Positions 40,321-49,286 of a stretch of 64,000 bases of DNA are shown piece by piece. The notes beneath the pieces were generated by a model that saw nothing but the letters and a program-made list of their open reading frames with translations, was not told the origin of the DNA and did no database searches. Source of the stretch: Basilea psittacipulmonis DSM 24701. GTDB taxonomy: Bacteria; Pseudomonadota; Gammaproteobacteria; Burkholderiales; Burkholderiaceae_B. How positions within the stretch are numbered: position 1 is the first letter of the stretch; each line of letters starts with the position of its first letter. The stretch is taken from NCBI RefSeq assembly GCF_000743945.1, contig NZ_CP009238.1, positions 434,001-498,000 on the forward strand. Reading direction: 5' to 3'. The position numbers and the translations under genes were made by a program.

Positions 40321-41601
40321 TTAAGTCAATTGAGAAAAAGCGACTTTGGCAATTTCTAATGTTTGATTGATGATATTGTCGTGATGAGCGGCCGAAACAA
40401 AACCTGCTTCATAACTAGACGGTGCGAGGTGTACGCCTGCATCTAACATCAAATGGAAGAATTGTTTAAATTGGTCAGCATTGACATCACCTGCTTCTTC
40501 AAGTGTCGTAGGCGGTGTCTCTCTAAAATAGATGCCAAACATACCACCGACATAGTCTGCCGAGAAAGCAATTCCCGCTTCTTTTGCCAGTTGCGTTAAT
40601 CCTTGAGTGAGCATCTCAGCAGTACGACTTAATTGTTCATAAAAACCAGGGCGAGCGATAATTTCTAATGTTTTTAACCCTGCTGCCACCGCTACAGGAT
40701 TACCTGATAAAGTACCTGCTTGATAAACGGGACCGACGGGTGCAACATACTGCATAATGTCACGGCGACCACCAAATGCACCGACAGGCATACCGCCACC
40801 GATAACTTTGGCAAACGTGCTTAAATCAGGCGTGATACCAGTTAAGCCTTGTACCCCTTGTGGACCCGCACGAAAACCAGTCATCACTTCATCAAAAATC
40901 AATAAAGCCCCATGTGCTTGGCATTGCTCTTTTAAGGTCTCTAAAAAACCTGGAATAGGCTTAACAAGGTTCATGTTACCTGCGATGGGTTCCACGATCA
41001 CACAAGCAATCTCTGAACCATACTTAGCAAAAGCGGCCTTGACATCATCGATTTGGTTATAGCTTAATACTAAAGTATGTTGTGCGAACTCAGCGGGTAC
41101 GCCTGCAGAAGTAGGGTTTCCAAAAGTTAATAAACCCGAACCAGCTTTGACTAACAAACCATCTGAGTGTCCATGATAACAACCCTCAAATTTAATAATC
41201 TTGTTACGTCCTGTAAAGCCTCTAGCCAAACGAATTGCACTCATAGTGGCTTCCGTTCCAGAACTGGTTAGACGGACTTCTTCAAGGCTAGGAATGCGTG
41301 CGATTAAACACTCGGCTAGTTCAATTTCAGCTTTTGTGGGAGCTCCATATGACAGTCCATTTTCAGCTGCTTTTTGTACCGCTTCCACCACCTCAGGATG
41401 AGCGTGGCCCACGATAGCAGGCCCCCAAGAACCTAAATAATCAATGTACTGTTTACCTTCCTCATCCCATAAGTAGGCATCTTTAGCTTTAGCAATAAAT
41501 CTGGGTGTGCCACCGACTGAACGAAATGCTCTAACAGGTGAATTGACCCCACCTGGAATCGATTGGCAGGCTCGTTCAAAGAGTGCTTGATTAGTTGTCA
41601 T
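40321..41601 (-). CDS. hemL: Glutamate-1-semialdehyde 2,1-aminomutase
   Basis: A 426-residue PLP enzyme making 5-aminolevulinate for haem. [10 protein letters not shown] at the N-terminus is typical. [15 protein letters not shown] binds cofactor phosphate, and [17 protein letters not shown] carries the Schiff-base lysine. Its start overlaps the end of thiE by 11 bases, so it is translationally coupled. The rubredoxin-thi-hemL neighbourhood is common in betaproteobacteria. Confidence 0.96.
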   Translation of the reverse strand: MTTNQALFERACQSIPGGVNSPVRAFRSVGGTPRFIAKAKDAYLWDEEGKQYIDYLGSWGPAIVGHAHPEVVEAVQKAAENGLSYGAPTKAEIELAECLIARIPSLEEVRLTSSGTEATMSAIRLARGFTGRNKIIKFEGCYHGHSDGLLVKAGSGLLTFGNPTSAGVPAEFAQHTLVLSYNQIDDVKAAFAKYGSEIACVIVEPIAGNMNLVKPIPGFLETLKEQCQAHGALLIFDEVMTGFRAGPQGVQGLTGITPDLSTFAKVIGGGMPVGAFGGRRDIMQYVAPVGPVYQAGTLSGNPVAVAAGLKTLEIIARPGFYEQLSRTAEMLTQGLTQLAKEAGIAFSADYVGGMFGIYFRETPPTTLEEAGDVNADQFKQFFHLMLDAGVHLAPSSYEAGFVSAAHHDNIINQTLEIAKVAFSQLT

Positions 41602-42304
41602 GTGTTAATTCCTTAAATATTTGTTGAAATTCTTTAGTACGTGCAGAAATCTGTTTGGTGTGGAATAAAGCGGATATGACGGCGATATTGTCAGCCCCCG
41701 CTTTAACGACTGAAGCCGCATTGTTGACATCGATGCCTCCAATTCCTACCAAAGATGGGCAAGGTACGTTGTGTGTTTCATAAAAACGTCTTGCTTGGGA
41801 AAATAAATCTAGATTGGCATGGACGGCTTGAGGTTTCGTTCTGGAGGGGAATAAAGCACCAAAAGCAATATAGTCCACTTTTGCTTCTAAAGCGATGTTT
41901 AATAGTGATAAATCGTTGTAACAAGACATTCCAATCATAAAATCTTTTGGCGCTTTTTGACGAAGAATGTTCGATATTTCAACCACATCACCGTCATCTT
42001 TTCCTAGATGTACACCATCAGCCCCGACTTCAATAGCCAGTTGCCAATCATCATTGATAATCAGCTGGGTGCCATATTTATCGCAAATATCTTGGATTTT
42101 GGGAATTTGATTTAAAGCATCTTCAAATCGTGTATCTTTGCGTCGCCATTGTAAGACAGGTAAACCAGCTTGGCAGGCGAGGTTCACCATGCGATAGACT
42201 TCCTTGATGCTAACATTATCAGGTGTTATGGCATAGAGTCCGGGTTTTAATTTCTGGTTTTTATCATAAGACATATCGATAAATTCACTGTTTTTTGCTT
42301 TCAT
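41591..42304 (-). CDS. thiE: Thiamine-phosphate synthase
   Basis: A 237-residue TIM-barrel enzyme joining HMP-PP and THZ-P to thiamine phosphate. [38 protein letters not shown] and [10 protein letters not shown] are the expected motifs. The start is uncertain: the ATG at 42304 has no ribosome site, and an internal ATG ten codons later (MSYDKNQK) is possible. It overlaps hemL and diverges from rubredoxin. Confidence 0.93.
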   Translation of the reverse strand: MKAKNSEFIDMSYDKNQKLKPGLYAITPDNVSIKEVYRMVNLACQAGLPVLQWRRKDTRFEDALNQIPKIQDICDKYGTQLIINDDWQLAIEVGADGVHLGKDDGDVVEISNILRQKAPKDFMIGMSCYNDLSLLNIALEAKVDYIAFGALFPSRTKPQAVHANLDLFSQARRFYETHNVPCPSLVGIGGIDVNNAASVVKAGADNIAVISALFHTKQISARTKEFQQIFKELTHDN

Positions 42305-42357
42305 TATTAAAATACCATTAAAATTATAGCCTAATGAATCTGATTAGGAGAACGAAA

Positions 42358-42522
42358 TTGCGTACATGGATGTGTATTATCTGTGGTTGGGTTTATGATG
42401 AAGCTTTAGGAGCTCCTGAAGATGGCATCGCACCAGGAACTCGTTGGGAAGATGTGCCCGAGGACTGGACCTGTCCTGAGTGTGGGGCAAGAAAACAAGA
42501 TTTTGAAATGATGGCGATTTAA
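42358..42522 (+). CDS. Rubredoxin
   Basis: A 54-residue one-iron electron carrier with the two CxxC knuckles, CIICG and CPECG, and the conserved [14 protein letters not shown] segment. I chose TTG at 42358, about seven bases after AGGAGA, giving [11 protein letters not shown], the usual rubredoxin start. An ATG eight codons upstream has no ribosome site. It is divergent from thiE. The partner enzyme is unknown. Confidence 0.92.
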   Translation: MRTWMCIICGWVYDEALGAPEDGIAPGTRWEDVPEDWTCPECGARKQDFEMMAI

Positions 42523-42543
42523 ACTATTTTGATAAAGGCAAGT

Positions 42544-43122
42544 ATGGTTTTTTCATTAAAAAATTTATCCAGAAATTTTTTAATTGCAACGCATGAAATT
42601 AGTGATAGTGTGTTTGCCGATACGATTATTTGGTTATCAGAACATAGCAAAGACGGGGCAAGAGGCTTTATTATGAATATCAATGCACCGTCTCACGTTC
42701 GTCATTTGTTGACAGAAAAACTAAAGTTTGAAATGGACCTTCCTGATTCTATGCCTTTGAGTATTGGTGGTCCTGTCGATCCCCAAAACGTGTTTTTGGT
42801 GCATTCTCAACCCGAACTGTATAAACAGGCTATTGAAATCGGTGGACATTTGTATATGTCGTTTATGCGTTCGGATATCTATCAGGCGACGTTTATCGAA
42901 GATGAAAGCCACTACAAAGGTATTTTCGCAGGTTGCTGTGTATGGTCTCCTGGCCAATTAGAATCAGAGGTGATTAATAATGATTGGCTGTTGAGTGATG
43001 TGGACCCGCTGAATGTCTTGAGTGTCCCAGCCAATGAGCGTCATGCTTTTTTGTTGTCTGAACTAAATATTACCATGAAAGATATTATTCCATCAAAAAA
43101 ACGTACGCGTTTAGATGCTTAA
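42544..43122 (+). CDS. YqgE/AlgH family protein
   Basis: A 192-residue DUF179 protein whose function is unsettled. NFLIATHEISDSVFADTIIWL, the GFIMN motif and the SIGGPV motif identify the family. I chose the ATG at 42544, with AAGG upstream; a TTG at 42529 is in frame. It precedes yqgF by nine bases, a pairing conserved across proteobacteria. Confidence 0.93.
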   Translation: MVFSLKNLSRNFLIATHEISDSVFADTIIWLSEHSKDGARGFIMNINAPSHVRHLLTEKLKFEMDLPDSMPLSIGGPVDPQNVFLVHSQPELYKQAIEIGGHLYMSFMRSDIYQATFIEDESHYKGIFAGCCVWSPGQLESEVINNDWLLSDVDPLNVLSVPANERHAFLLSELNITMKDIIPSKKRTRLDA

Positions 43123-43131
43123 TGGATTGCC

Positions 43132-43521
43132 ATGAGTGAAAAAATATATTTATGTTTTGATTATGGATTAAAAAAAGTAGGGGTTGCACTGGGTAATGAT
43201 ATTTCAAAAAGTGCAAGACCGCTGGGCATTATTTATGAGGAAGAAAAAGCCAAACGATTTCAAAAAATTGAATGTTTGATTAAAGAGTGGCAACCCGACG
43301 AACTCGTTGTTGGTTTGCCGTTAACCACAGAAGGTGATGAACAAGCATCTTCTAAGCTAAGTAGGCGATTTGCCAATCAGTTACAGGCTCGTTTTCATTT
43401 ACCAGTGAGTTTGCAAGACGAAAGAGGCACGTCCATGCAAGCTCAAGAGATAGTCAAAAACGAAGATGATGATGCGGTAGCGGCGAGTTTGATTCTTACA
43501 CGATTTTTAGAAAAAAAATGA
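43132..43521 (+). CDS. yqgF: Holliday-junction resolvase-like / pre-16S rRNA nuclease YqgF
   Basis: A 129-residue RNase H-fold protein (RuvX) that matures the 16S rRNA 5' end in E. coli. The catalytic FDYGLKKVGVALG near residue 10, DELVVGLPL and the late Asp/Glu-containing LQDERGTSMQA are the family motifs. It overlaps lptG by four bases (ATGA), so it is translationally coupled. Confidence 0.94.
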   Translation: MSEKIYLCFDYGLKKVGVALGNDISKSARPLGIIYEEEKAKRFQKIECLIKEWQPDELVVGLPLTTEGDEQASSKLSRRFANQLQARFHLPVSLQDERGTSMQAQEIVKNEDDDAVAASLILTRFLEKK

Positions 43522-44684
43522 AATTAGCAACGCGTTATTTAATGAAAGAAATTTACAAATATGCTTTGGCAGCATTATTAGTGTTGTTGGGTTTATTTAC
43601 TTTTTTTGCCATGATGGATGATTTAGACCGTATTGGCAAAAACTATACCATTATTAATTTTTTGACGATTCAACTGATCCAATTACCTGTTAGAGCTTAT
43701 GATTTACTGCCTGTGGCTTTGTTAATTGGTTCGATTATCGCCTTAGCAGGATTAGCTCAGAAAAATGAACTGATTGTTTTTCGTTTATCTGGTATGAGTG
43801 TGTGGCGATTTATCTTGATGCTTTGGTTGATTGCGATTCCAGCCATGGTATTTGCTACTTTTTTATCTGAACAAGTCACTCCTTGGGCTGAAGGAAAAAC
43901 CAGTAGTCTGAATCTAAAGTATTTTGGACAAGCCGAAGGTGGTAAGATGAGAAGTGGGTATTGGTTTAGAGAACCTGCCCAAGATGGTTTGGTTAGAATG
44001 ATCAATATCGGTGCCATCCAAGAAAATAATGAGATGAGTCATATTCATGTCATTACCTATGATGAAAAAGCAGGCGTTTTTGTGAGTTTGGATAGAGCAT
44101 CAAAAGGCGTGTTTAAAGATGGGAATATTGAATTAGAAGATGTGACCGAAATCCAAGGTATCCCAGAGTCAGTGTTTCAAAAAAACGAACCGCTTGATCA
44201 GCTCACAGGTTCTAAAATCAGTCATCTCGATCGCCTGTCTATTAAAACAAGTTTAAGTACAGAAAGGGTATTGGCCACTGAGATGAAGCCTGAAAGAATG
44301 TCCACCATTGATTTAATGGATTATATTGATTATCTGCAAGTCAATCATTTGCAATCCTCACGATATGTGATTGCATTATGGCGCAAAGTGAGTTATCCAT
44401 TTTCTTTGATTGTCATGATTACCATTGCCGCTCCCGTTGCCTTTGTGCATATTAGAAAAGGAGGGGTAGCCGCTAAAATCTTTATTGGTATCTTATTAGG
44501 TGTGGCATTCTTTATGGTGAACCAATTGGCCTTGAATGTGGGTATGTTAAGTAAAATGAGTCCGTGGATACCTGCTGTATTGCCGAATTTATTAGCGTTA
44601 GTCGTGGCACTCATGGCGGTGCTTTATACAGAAATAAAACGAACGAATGCTTCTTTGTGGTCTTTGTTTAAAGGGGCATCATAG
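43518..44684 (+). CDS. lptG: LptG-type lipopolysaccharide export permease
   Basis: A 388-residue inner-membrane protein of the YjgP/YjgQ family, part of the LptB2FG ABC exporter that extracts LPS. Membrane segments cluster at about 15-120 and 295-375, with a periplasmic jellyroll-like domain between. The pattern of AxxMxPERMSTIDLMDYIDYL and IALWRKVSYPFSL resembles LptG more than LptF. A partner lptF is not adjacent. It directly precedes apaH; the stop touches that ATG. Confidence 0.85.
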   Translation: MKLATRYLMKEIYKYALAALLVLLGLFTFFAMMDDLDRIGKNYTIINFLTIQLIQLPVRAYDLLPVALLIGSIIALAGLAQKNELIVFRLSGMSVWRFILMLWLIAIPAMVFATFLSEQVTPWAEGKTSSLNLKYFGQAEGGKMRSGYWFREPAQDGLVRMINIGAIQENNEMSHIHVITYDEKAGVFVSLDRASKGVFKDGNIELEDVTEIQGIPESVFQKNEPLDQLTGSKISHLDRLSIKTSLSTERVLATEMKPERMSTIDLMDYIDYLQVNHLQSSRYVIALWRKVSYPFSLIVMITIAAPVAFVHIRKGGVAAKIFIGILLGVAFFMVNQLALNVGMLSKMSPWIPAVLPNLLALVVALMAVLYTEIKRTNASLWSLFKGAS

Positions 44685-45503
44685 ATGCAGAATGTGATTC
44701 CTGATATTTGGGCCATTGGCGATGTTCAAGGTTGTGGCGATACGTTGGTTAAGTTATTGTCACAGCCATTGATCTCGGATGAAAACACGCAGTATTGGTT
44801 TGCAGGTGATTTAATTAATCGAGGACCAAAATCTCTTCAAACGCTACGATATATTATGTCGCTCGGTGATAAAGCGGTGTGTGTATTGGGTAATCATGAT
44901 TTACATCTTTTGGCTGTTTATGCGGGTATTCGTACCATGAACAAAAGCGATACCTTACAAGAGATTTTAGATGCACCAGATGTGGAAGATATTATCGATT
45001 GGTTAAGATCAAAACCATTAGCCTACTATAGTTGCGGGCATTTAATGGTTCATGCAGGGGTGATGTCGCGTTGGGATTTAGAGACCACACTTCGTTTGTC
45101 AAATGAAGTATCTCAAGCATTACAATCCAAAAAATGGCAAAAATATCTTAAAAAAATGTATGGCAATGAACCGAACCAATGGAAAGAAAGTTTAACAGGT
45201 TCTAAGCGATTAAGAGTCATTGTGAATGGATTTACACGCATGCGTATGTGTAATCGCAAAGGTGGTATGGAATTTACATATAAAGATTCCCCTGAAAAAG
45301 TAAAAGATGCGTTAATGCCTTGGTTTGATGTGCCAGGTCGTTTAACAGAAAACGAAAGAATTGTATTTGGACATTGGTCAACACTAGGGCTAAAAATAAC
45401 GAAACATTTATTGGCACTGGATACAGGATGTGTTTGGGGTGGGCAGTTAAGTGCAGTGAGACTCAAAGACAACCGTTTGATTCAAGTGGATTATTGCGGT
45501 TAA
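44685..45503 (+). CDS. apaH: Symmetrical bis(5'-nucleosyl)-tetraphosphatase
   Basis: A 272-residue metallophosphatase cleaving Ap4A and capped RNA. Motifs in order: IWAIGDVQGC, GDLINRGP, VLGNHDLHL, MVHAG and FGHWSTLG. Length equals E. coli ApaH. The ATG follows the lptG stop without a gap. Confidence 0.96.
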   Translation: MQNVIPDIWAIGDVQGCGDTLVKLLSQPLISDENTQYWFAGDLINRGPKSLQTLRYIMSLGDKAVCVLGNHDLHLLAVYAGIRTMNKSDTLQEILDAPDVEDIIDWLRSKPLAYYSCGHLMVHAGVMSRWDLETTLRLSNEVSQALQSKKWQKYLKKMYGNEPNQWKESLTGSKRLRVIVNGFTRMRMCNRKGGMEFTYKDSPEKVKDALMPWFDVPGRLTENERIVFGHWSTLGLKITKHLLALDTGCVWGGQLSAVRLKDNRLIQVDYCG

Positions 45504-45529
45504 AACGTTAAATATTAAAAAAGAGGTAG

Positions 45530-46327
45530 TTGATTTTGGGAATTATTCTGTTTATTTTCAGAGCGATATTGTTGATAGTTCATATTATCTTAGGCTTGAT
45601 TTTGGCAGGTCTTTTTTATCCTATTCTCAAACAACAATATCGAGACAGCATTACTAATGGTTGGTCCAAAATATTGTTGAAAATCTGTGGCGTGACATTA
45701 AGAATCAAAGGCAACCCCGTCAAAGACAATGCCATTATGTGGGTGGGAAACCATGTTTCTTGGATTGATATCTTTGCGTATAACAGCGTTAGAACAACTT
45801 ATTTTATTGCCAAAAAAGAAATTCAATCATGGCCCATCGTAGGTAAATTAGTCGCGTGGGTGGGAACGGTCTTTATTGATAGAGGCCATCGACAGGCCAT
45901 CAAACAAGTCAGTTCAGAAATTAATCGTTTGTATGAACAACGTGCGTGTGTGGGTTTATTTCCTGAGGGAACAACAAGTAATGGGTATGGGGTCAAACCA
46001 TTTTTTTCTAGCCTTTTGGAAGTAAATTTAGTGCATCGTATTCCCTTACAACCCGTCGCGATCATGTTTTACCATCGAGAAAAACGTAGTGATAAATTTG
46101 CATTTGTAGGGGAACAAAATCTTGTCCAAAATCTTTATATTTTGTTGAAAACTTGGAATGTGGTGATTGAGTTAGTATTTTTAGAACCGATTGCCGATTT
46201 TCCAGAACAGATGACGCGATTAGAACTTGCAGAGATAGTGCGTTATCGTTTAGAAAAAGAAGTCTATGTAGAGGGAGTAAGTCCAGAGACCCATCCACCA
46301 AGCGTTGATACACCGCCATCTGCTTAG
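45530..46327 (+). CDS. PlsC-type lysophospholipid acyltransferase
   Basis: A 265-residue membrane-bound 1-acyl-glycerol-3-phosphate acyltransferase family member. An N-terminal hydrophobic segment is followed by the HX4D motif NHVSWID (about 76-82) and FPEGTTSNG (about 146). No ATG exists near the start. AAGAGG lies upstream of two TTG codons (45530, 45536), either of which may initiate. The C-terminal codons and stop form the first unit of a 76-bp tandem repeat. The exact acyl acceptor is not known. Confidence 0.86.
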   Translation: MILGIILFIFRAILLIVHIILGLILAGLFYPILKQQYRDSITNGWSKILLKICGVTLRIKGNPVKDNAIMWVGNHVSWIDIFAYNSVRTTYFIAKKEIQSWPIVGKLVAWVGTVFIDRGHRQAIKQVSSEINRLYEQRACVGLFPEGTTSNGYGVKPFFSSLLEVNLVHRIPLQPVAIMFYHREKRSDKFAFVGEQNLVQNLYILLKTWNVVIELVFLEPIADFPEQMTRLELAEIVRYRLEKEVYVEGVSPETHPPSVDTPPSA

Positions 46328-46504
46328 TGTTGATGTAAAGGAAGATGGGAGAGTAAGCCCAGAGATTTATCCGCCAAGCGTTGATACACCGCCATCTGCT
46401 TAGTGTTGATGTAGAGGAAGATGGGAGATTAAGTCCAGAGACCCATCCGCCAAGTGTTGATACACCGCCATCTCTTAGTGTTGATGAGGGGAGATGGGGG
46501 GATG
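46277..46504 (+). repeat. 76-bp tandem repeat, three copies, covering the acyltransferase 3' end
   Basis: Units begin at 46277, 46353 and about 46429. The first holds the final codons and TAG of the acyltransferase. The next two are untranslated copies with a few substitutions; all contain GTTGATACACCGCCATCT. A 76-bp period is not a multiple of three, so the copies are not in-frame extensions. Confidence 0.92.
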
Positions 46505-46533
46505 TGAATAAGGTGATGTAATAAATAGGAAAT

Positions 46534-46562
46534 AAAAAAGGGTTCGTGAAGAACCCTTTTTT
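46534..46562. terminator. Bidirectional terminator
   Basis: Stem AAAAAAGGGTTC / GAACCCTTTTTT with loop GTGAA. The A run and T run serve transcripts from both sides: the acyltransferase on the plus strand and the Excalibur gene on the minus strand. Confidence 0.92.
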
Positions 46563-46571
46563 GATAAGTGA

Positions 46572-47378
46572 TTAAGATTTTTTAACTTTTGCGATCTCGT
46601 CTTTTGCTTTAGACGTTGTTCTCGCTTTCACTTCTTTAGCTTTGGTAGCAGCTTTCGCTTCTTTTTCACTTACTTTAGATTTTGCTTTGCTCACGCGTTC
46701 TTTTGCTTCTTTAGTAGCTTTAGAACGAGCAGTTGATTTAGTTTCTTTAACTTCATCAGCCTTAGCTTTGGCAGAACTTCCAGCTTTGCTCACACGATCT
46801 TTTGCATCTGATTCTACGTCTTTAGCTTTAGAACGAGCAGTTGTTTTAACTTCTTTAGCTTCATCAGCTTTAGCTTTGGCAGAACTTCTAGCCTTGCTGA
46901 CGCGTTCTTCTGCATCTGATTCAATATCTTTAGCTTTAGAACGAGCGGTTGTTTTAGTTTCTTTAACTTCATCAATCTTAGCTTTGGCAGAACTTCTAGC
47001 CTTGCTGACGCGTTCTTCTGCATCTGACTCAATATCTTTAGCTTTAGAACGAGCGGTTGTTTTAGTTTCTTTAACTTCATCAATCTTAGCTTTGGCAGAA
47101 CTTCTAGCTTTGCTGACGCGTTCTTCTGCATCTGACTCAATATCTTTAGCTTTAGAACGAGTAGTAGAAATAGTTTCACGTGCTTTTTCACTGACGGCAG
47201 CAGCACCAGCTAAATGTTCACAAGCAACGCCATCGCCATCACGATCTAGGCTTTTGTCATTGTGTTGTTCCATGTATTGTTGAGCTTGGGCTTGAGTAGC
47301 AAAGTCAGCACAACGAGCTGCAAAAGCTGTGGTTGATAAGCTCATTAAAAGAATACTAAGTGTTAGTTTTAATTTCAT
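46572..47378 (-). CDS. Exported Excalibur-domain protein with 36-residue repeats
   Basis: A 268-residue secreted or periplasmic protein. The signal peptide ends near FAARC (about residue 20). An Excalibur calcium-binding domain (about 23-56) has DRDGDGVACEHL. About 71-214 hold four 36-residue Lys/Ala/Glu repeats (pattern ARSKAKDIESDAEERVSK), followed by a very basic tail. The repeats look like a long charged helix. Cell-envelope or nucleic-acid binding is possible but unproven. The repeat number could change by slippage. Confidence 0.85.
   Translation of the reverse strand: MKLKLTLSILLMSLSTTAFAARCADFATQAQAQQYMEQHNDKSLDRDGDGVACEHLAGAAAVSEKARETISTTRSKAKDIESDAEERVSKARSSAKAKIDEVKETKTTARSKAKDIESDAEERVSKARSSAKAKIDEVKETKTTARSKAKDIESDAEERVSKARSSAKAKADEAKEVKTTARSKAKDVESDAKDRVSKAGSSAKAKADEVKETKSTARSKATKEAKERVSKAKSKVSEKEAKAATKAKEVKARTTSKAKDEIAKVKKS
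46737..47168 (-). repeat. 108-bp coding repeats in the Excalibur gene
   Basis: Four tandem 108-bp (36-codon) units. The first two and most of the third are nearly identical in DNA, the fourth more diverged. Near-identity at the DNA level implies recent expansion. Confidence 0.88.
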
Positions 47379-47724
47379 TTAAATAACCTCGTAAGTTCAT
47401 GACTATTTATAAAGACCAATTCAGCACATAACACTTTTTATTCATTGGCAAAAAAGTTGTGTGCGATTGGTTCAATGCAAACTGCATAGTAAAAATACGG
47501 GCCTTATCATACTACTTATCTGGCATGGAAAGTGCATATGTTTCAAAAGCGTAAAACATAATTTATATTGTGTTGCAAAATCGCAAAAATACCCTATTCA
47601 GAATGGTGTTTTTTTATGAATATGCAAACCTTTTTTCCAGTACCATGGCGTTGTCGCCGTCGTTACGAATAGCTGAAGGTGTGTGTGAGACTAAGATAAT
47701 GGTACGGTCTTGGCGTGTTAAAAA
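47379..47724. other. Intergenic stretch with a kpsT scar
   Basis: No intact gene. The right-hand third is the 85-bp kpsT fragment described separately. The left part is the AT-rich leader of the Excalibur gene, without a promoter I can support. Confidence 0.6.
47632..47716 (-). pseudogene. kpsT internal fragment
   Basis: 85 bases match the interior of kpsT at 49341-49425, same orientation, with three substitutions. It encodes the [13 protein letters not shown] to VLEKG part of the ATPase, with YC changed to DG. It begins eight bases after the stop of the DNA methyltransferase gene, so that gene is bracketed by kpsT sequence. Confidence 0.88.
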
Positions 47725-49164
47725 TTATAGATGAGTGGGTTTTTGAGCGACATGTTCCCATTTTAAAAGATTCAGGATACTGGTTTTGATAGGTCTTTTA
47801 TCATCCCAGAAAATCAAAGAATTTAATATTTTTTTTACGGCATCGGAAGTAAGGTAAGCGTAGGCTTTTTCTGCTTCTTCTTGTGAATCAAAAGATAAAA
47901 AATACACGGTATCATCAAATTGCACTGGTTTTTCTTCAATAGGATGAACCAATCTAAAGGACAAATCTTTATATAAGCTACATATGGCGATTTTCCAGTT
48001 TTTAAAAGAATAATCTCCTACGCCGAAAATTGAAAATCGTGAATTATTTTTGTAAATACGGCTAGCTCGTGCATCAAGTTTTTCTGAATGCGATAAAAGG
48101 TATTTCCATGCTTTGGGATATTTGTCTTTAATGTACGAGGTGTCCATACCAGTGTTTTTTTGCGTTACGATCACAAATTTATTTCGCCATGCTTTATTAG
48201 AACCCACGTCCGATCCTTTCATTAAAGGGTATAACAGTTCAGCTTCTATATCGACAGGTTCATTTAATCCATTAATATAACCGTTTACATCCCGTGTTAA
48301 TTCCATCACAGCTGACAGATCGTGCTTTATACCAGAACGCCATTTTATGTGGCTGACCCCAAGAAGATTTTTGAATTGTTGGTAGTCGTCTAAATTCGAT
48401 ATATTCAAACCATCACGATATCCAGTTTTTGTGTAATCAAAATCATCGATACCATCATAAATGAAATAGTCATAAGAAGCTGTCCTTGTTGGATCGACAG
48501 CTATTACCATTAAGCAAGCATCGACATGAGCATTAAAAATTTTTTTTGCATTGATTTTAAAAAGAGAAGCTTGGACGATAGGGATTTTATTTTCTTTGCT
48601 GAATGCAATGATTTTTCTTGCAACAGCTGTTTTTACGAGCATGGCGATGGTTGCTTTCTTATGATCAAGTGCTGATAAGATCTGAGTCAGCATGGATTCT
48701 GAAATATCAAAATTAGCCTTTCCAGTTAACGCATCAAGTCCCTTAAATTTTAAAAAATTATTTTTTTGAGGAAGATTTTGACTGCCTAATTTTCCTAATG
48801 CGGTATTTGTTACCCATGGTAAATTTCCGAGAATCAGTAGTCTGCCATTCGTACCCGCCATCTTATCATTCCAGTTCATTGAGAAAAAATCAGCAGATTG
48901 AGTAGAAATATAGTGGGTATCCGTATTAGATAGTGAGTTGATGAGCTGTTTAAGATAGCTTGGGTTAATATCGGAAGCGAATATTTTTGCAGTAGGAAAA
49001 GTTTTTCTGGAAGCCAAGACAAAAGCTCCAATGCCACAAGTAGGTTCAATAATTGAATCCGCTTCAATTCCCATTGTTTTTAGTTTTTCACATACCTGTA
49101 AAGCAAAATAATAAGGAGTTTGAAAATCGCCAAACTCTTTTTTATTTAGAATACCTGTCTTCAT
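47725..49164 (-). CDS. Solitary N6-adenine DNA methyltransferase
   Basis: A 479-residue SAM-dependent methyltransferase. Motif I is IIEPTCGIGAFVLASR (about 39-54). Motif IV is GNLPWV, a variant of NPPW/NPPY, which points to adenine-N6 in DNA. The C-terminal half would be target recognition. It resembles type II modification enzymes, but no restriction endonuclease is adjacent. It lies between kpsT and a kpsT fragment, suggesting insertion. It could be a regulatory orphan or the remnant of a restriction system. Confidence 0.75.
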   Translation of the reverse strand: MKTGILNKKEFGDFQTPYYFALQVCEKLKTMGIEADSIIEPTCGIGAFVLASRKTFPTAKIFASDINPSYLKQLINSLSNTDTHYISTQSADFFSMNWNDKMAGTNGRLLILGNLPWVTNTALGKLGSQNLPQKNNFLKFKGLDALTGKANFDISESMLTQILSALDHKKATIAMLVKTAVARKIIAFSKENKIPIVQASLFKINAKKIFNAHVDACLMVIAVDPTRTASYDYFIYDGIDDFDYTKTGYRDGLNISNLDDYQQFKNLLGVSHIKWRSGIKHDLSAVMELTRDVNGYINGLNEPVDIEAELLYPLMKGSDVGSNKAWRNKFVIVTQKNTGMDTSYIKDKYPKAWKYLLSHSEKLDARASRIYKNNSRFSIFGVGDYSFKNWKIAICSLYKDLSFRLVHPIEEKPVQFDDTVYFLSFDSQEEAEKAYAYLTSDAVKKILNSLIFWDDKRPIKTSILNLLKWEHVAQKPTHL

Positions 49165-49286
49165 GAGAATACCTATACTGACTTTAATATGGAATGAATT
49201 CCTTTAACTTGTCCCGCCGTTTCTAAGACTCTTGTATACTGCAGTCTCCATTGTAGTGCATTTGAAATGGTAAGGAAACCGAGTAT

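Noticed and set aside
46642..47283. Plus-strand 213-codon frame opposite the Excalibur gene
   Set aside because: It is the complement of the repeat region, rich in Leu/Ser/Ala as expected from antisense of Lys/Ala/Glu codons. The minus-strand gene has a signal peptide and a known domain.
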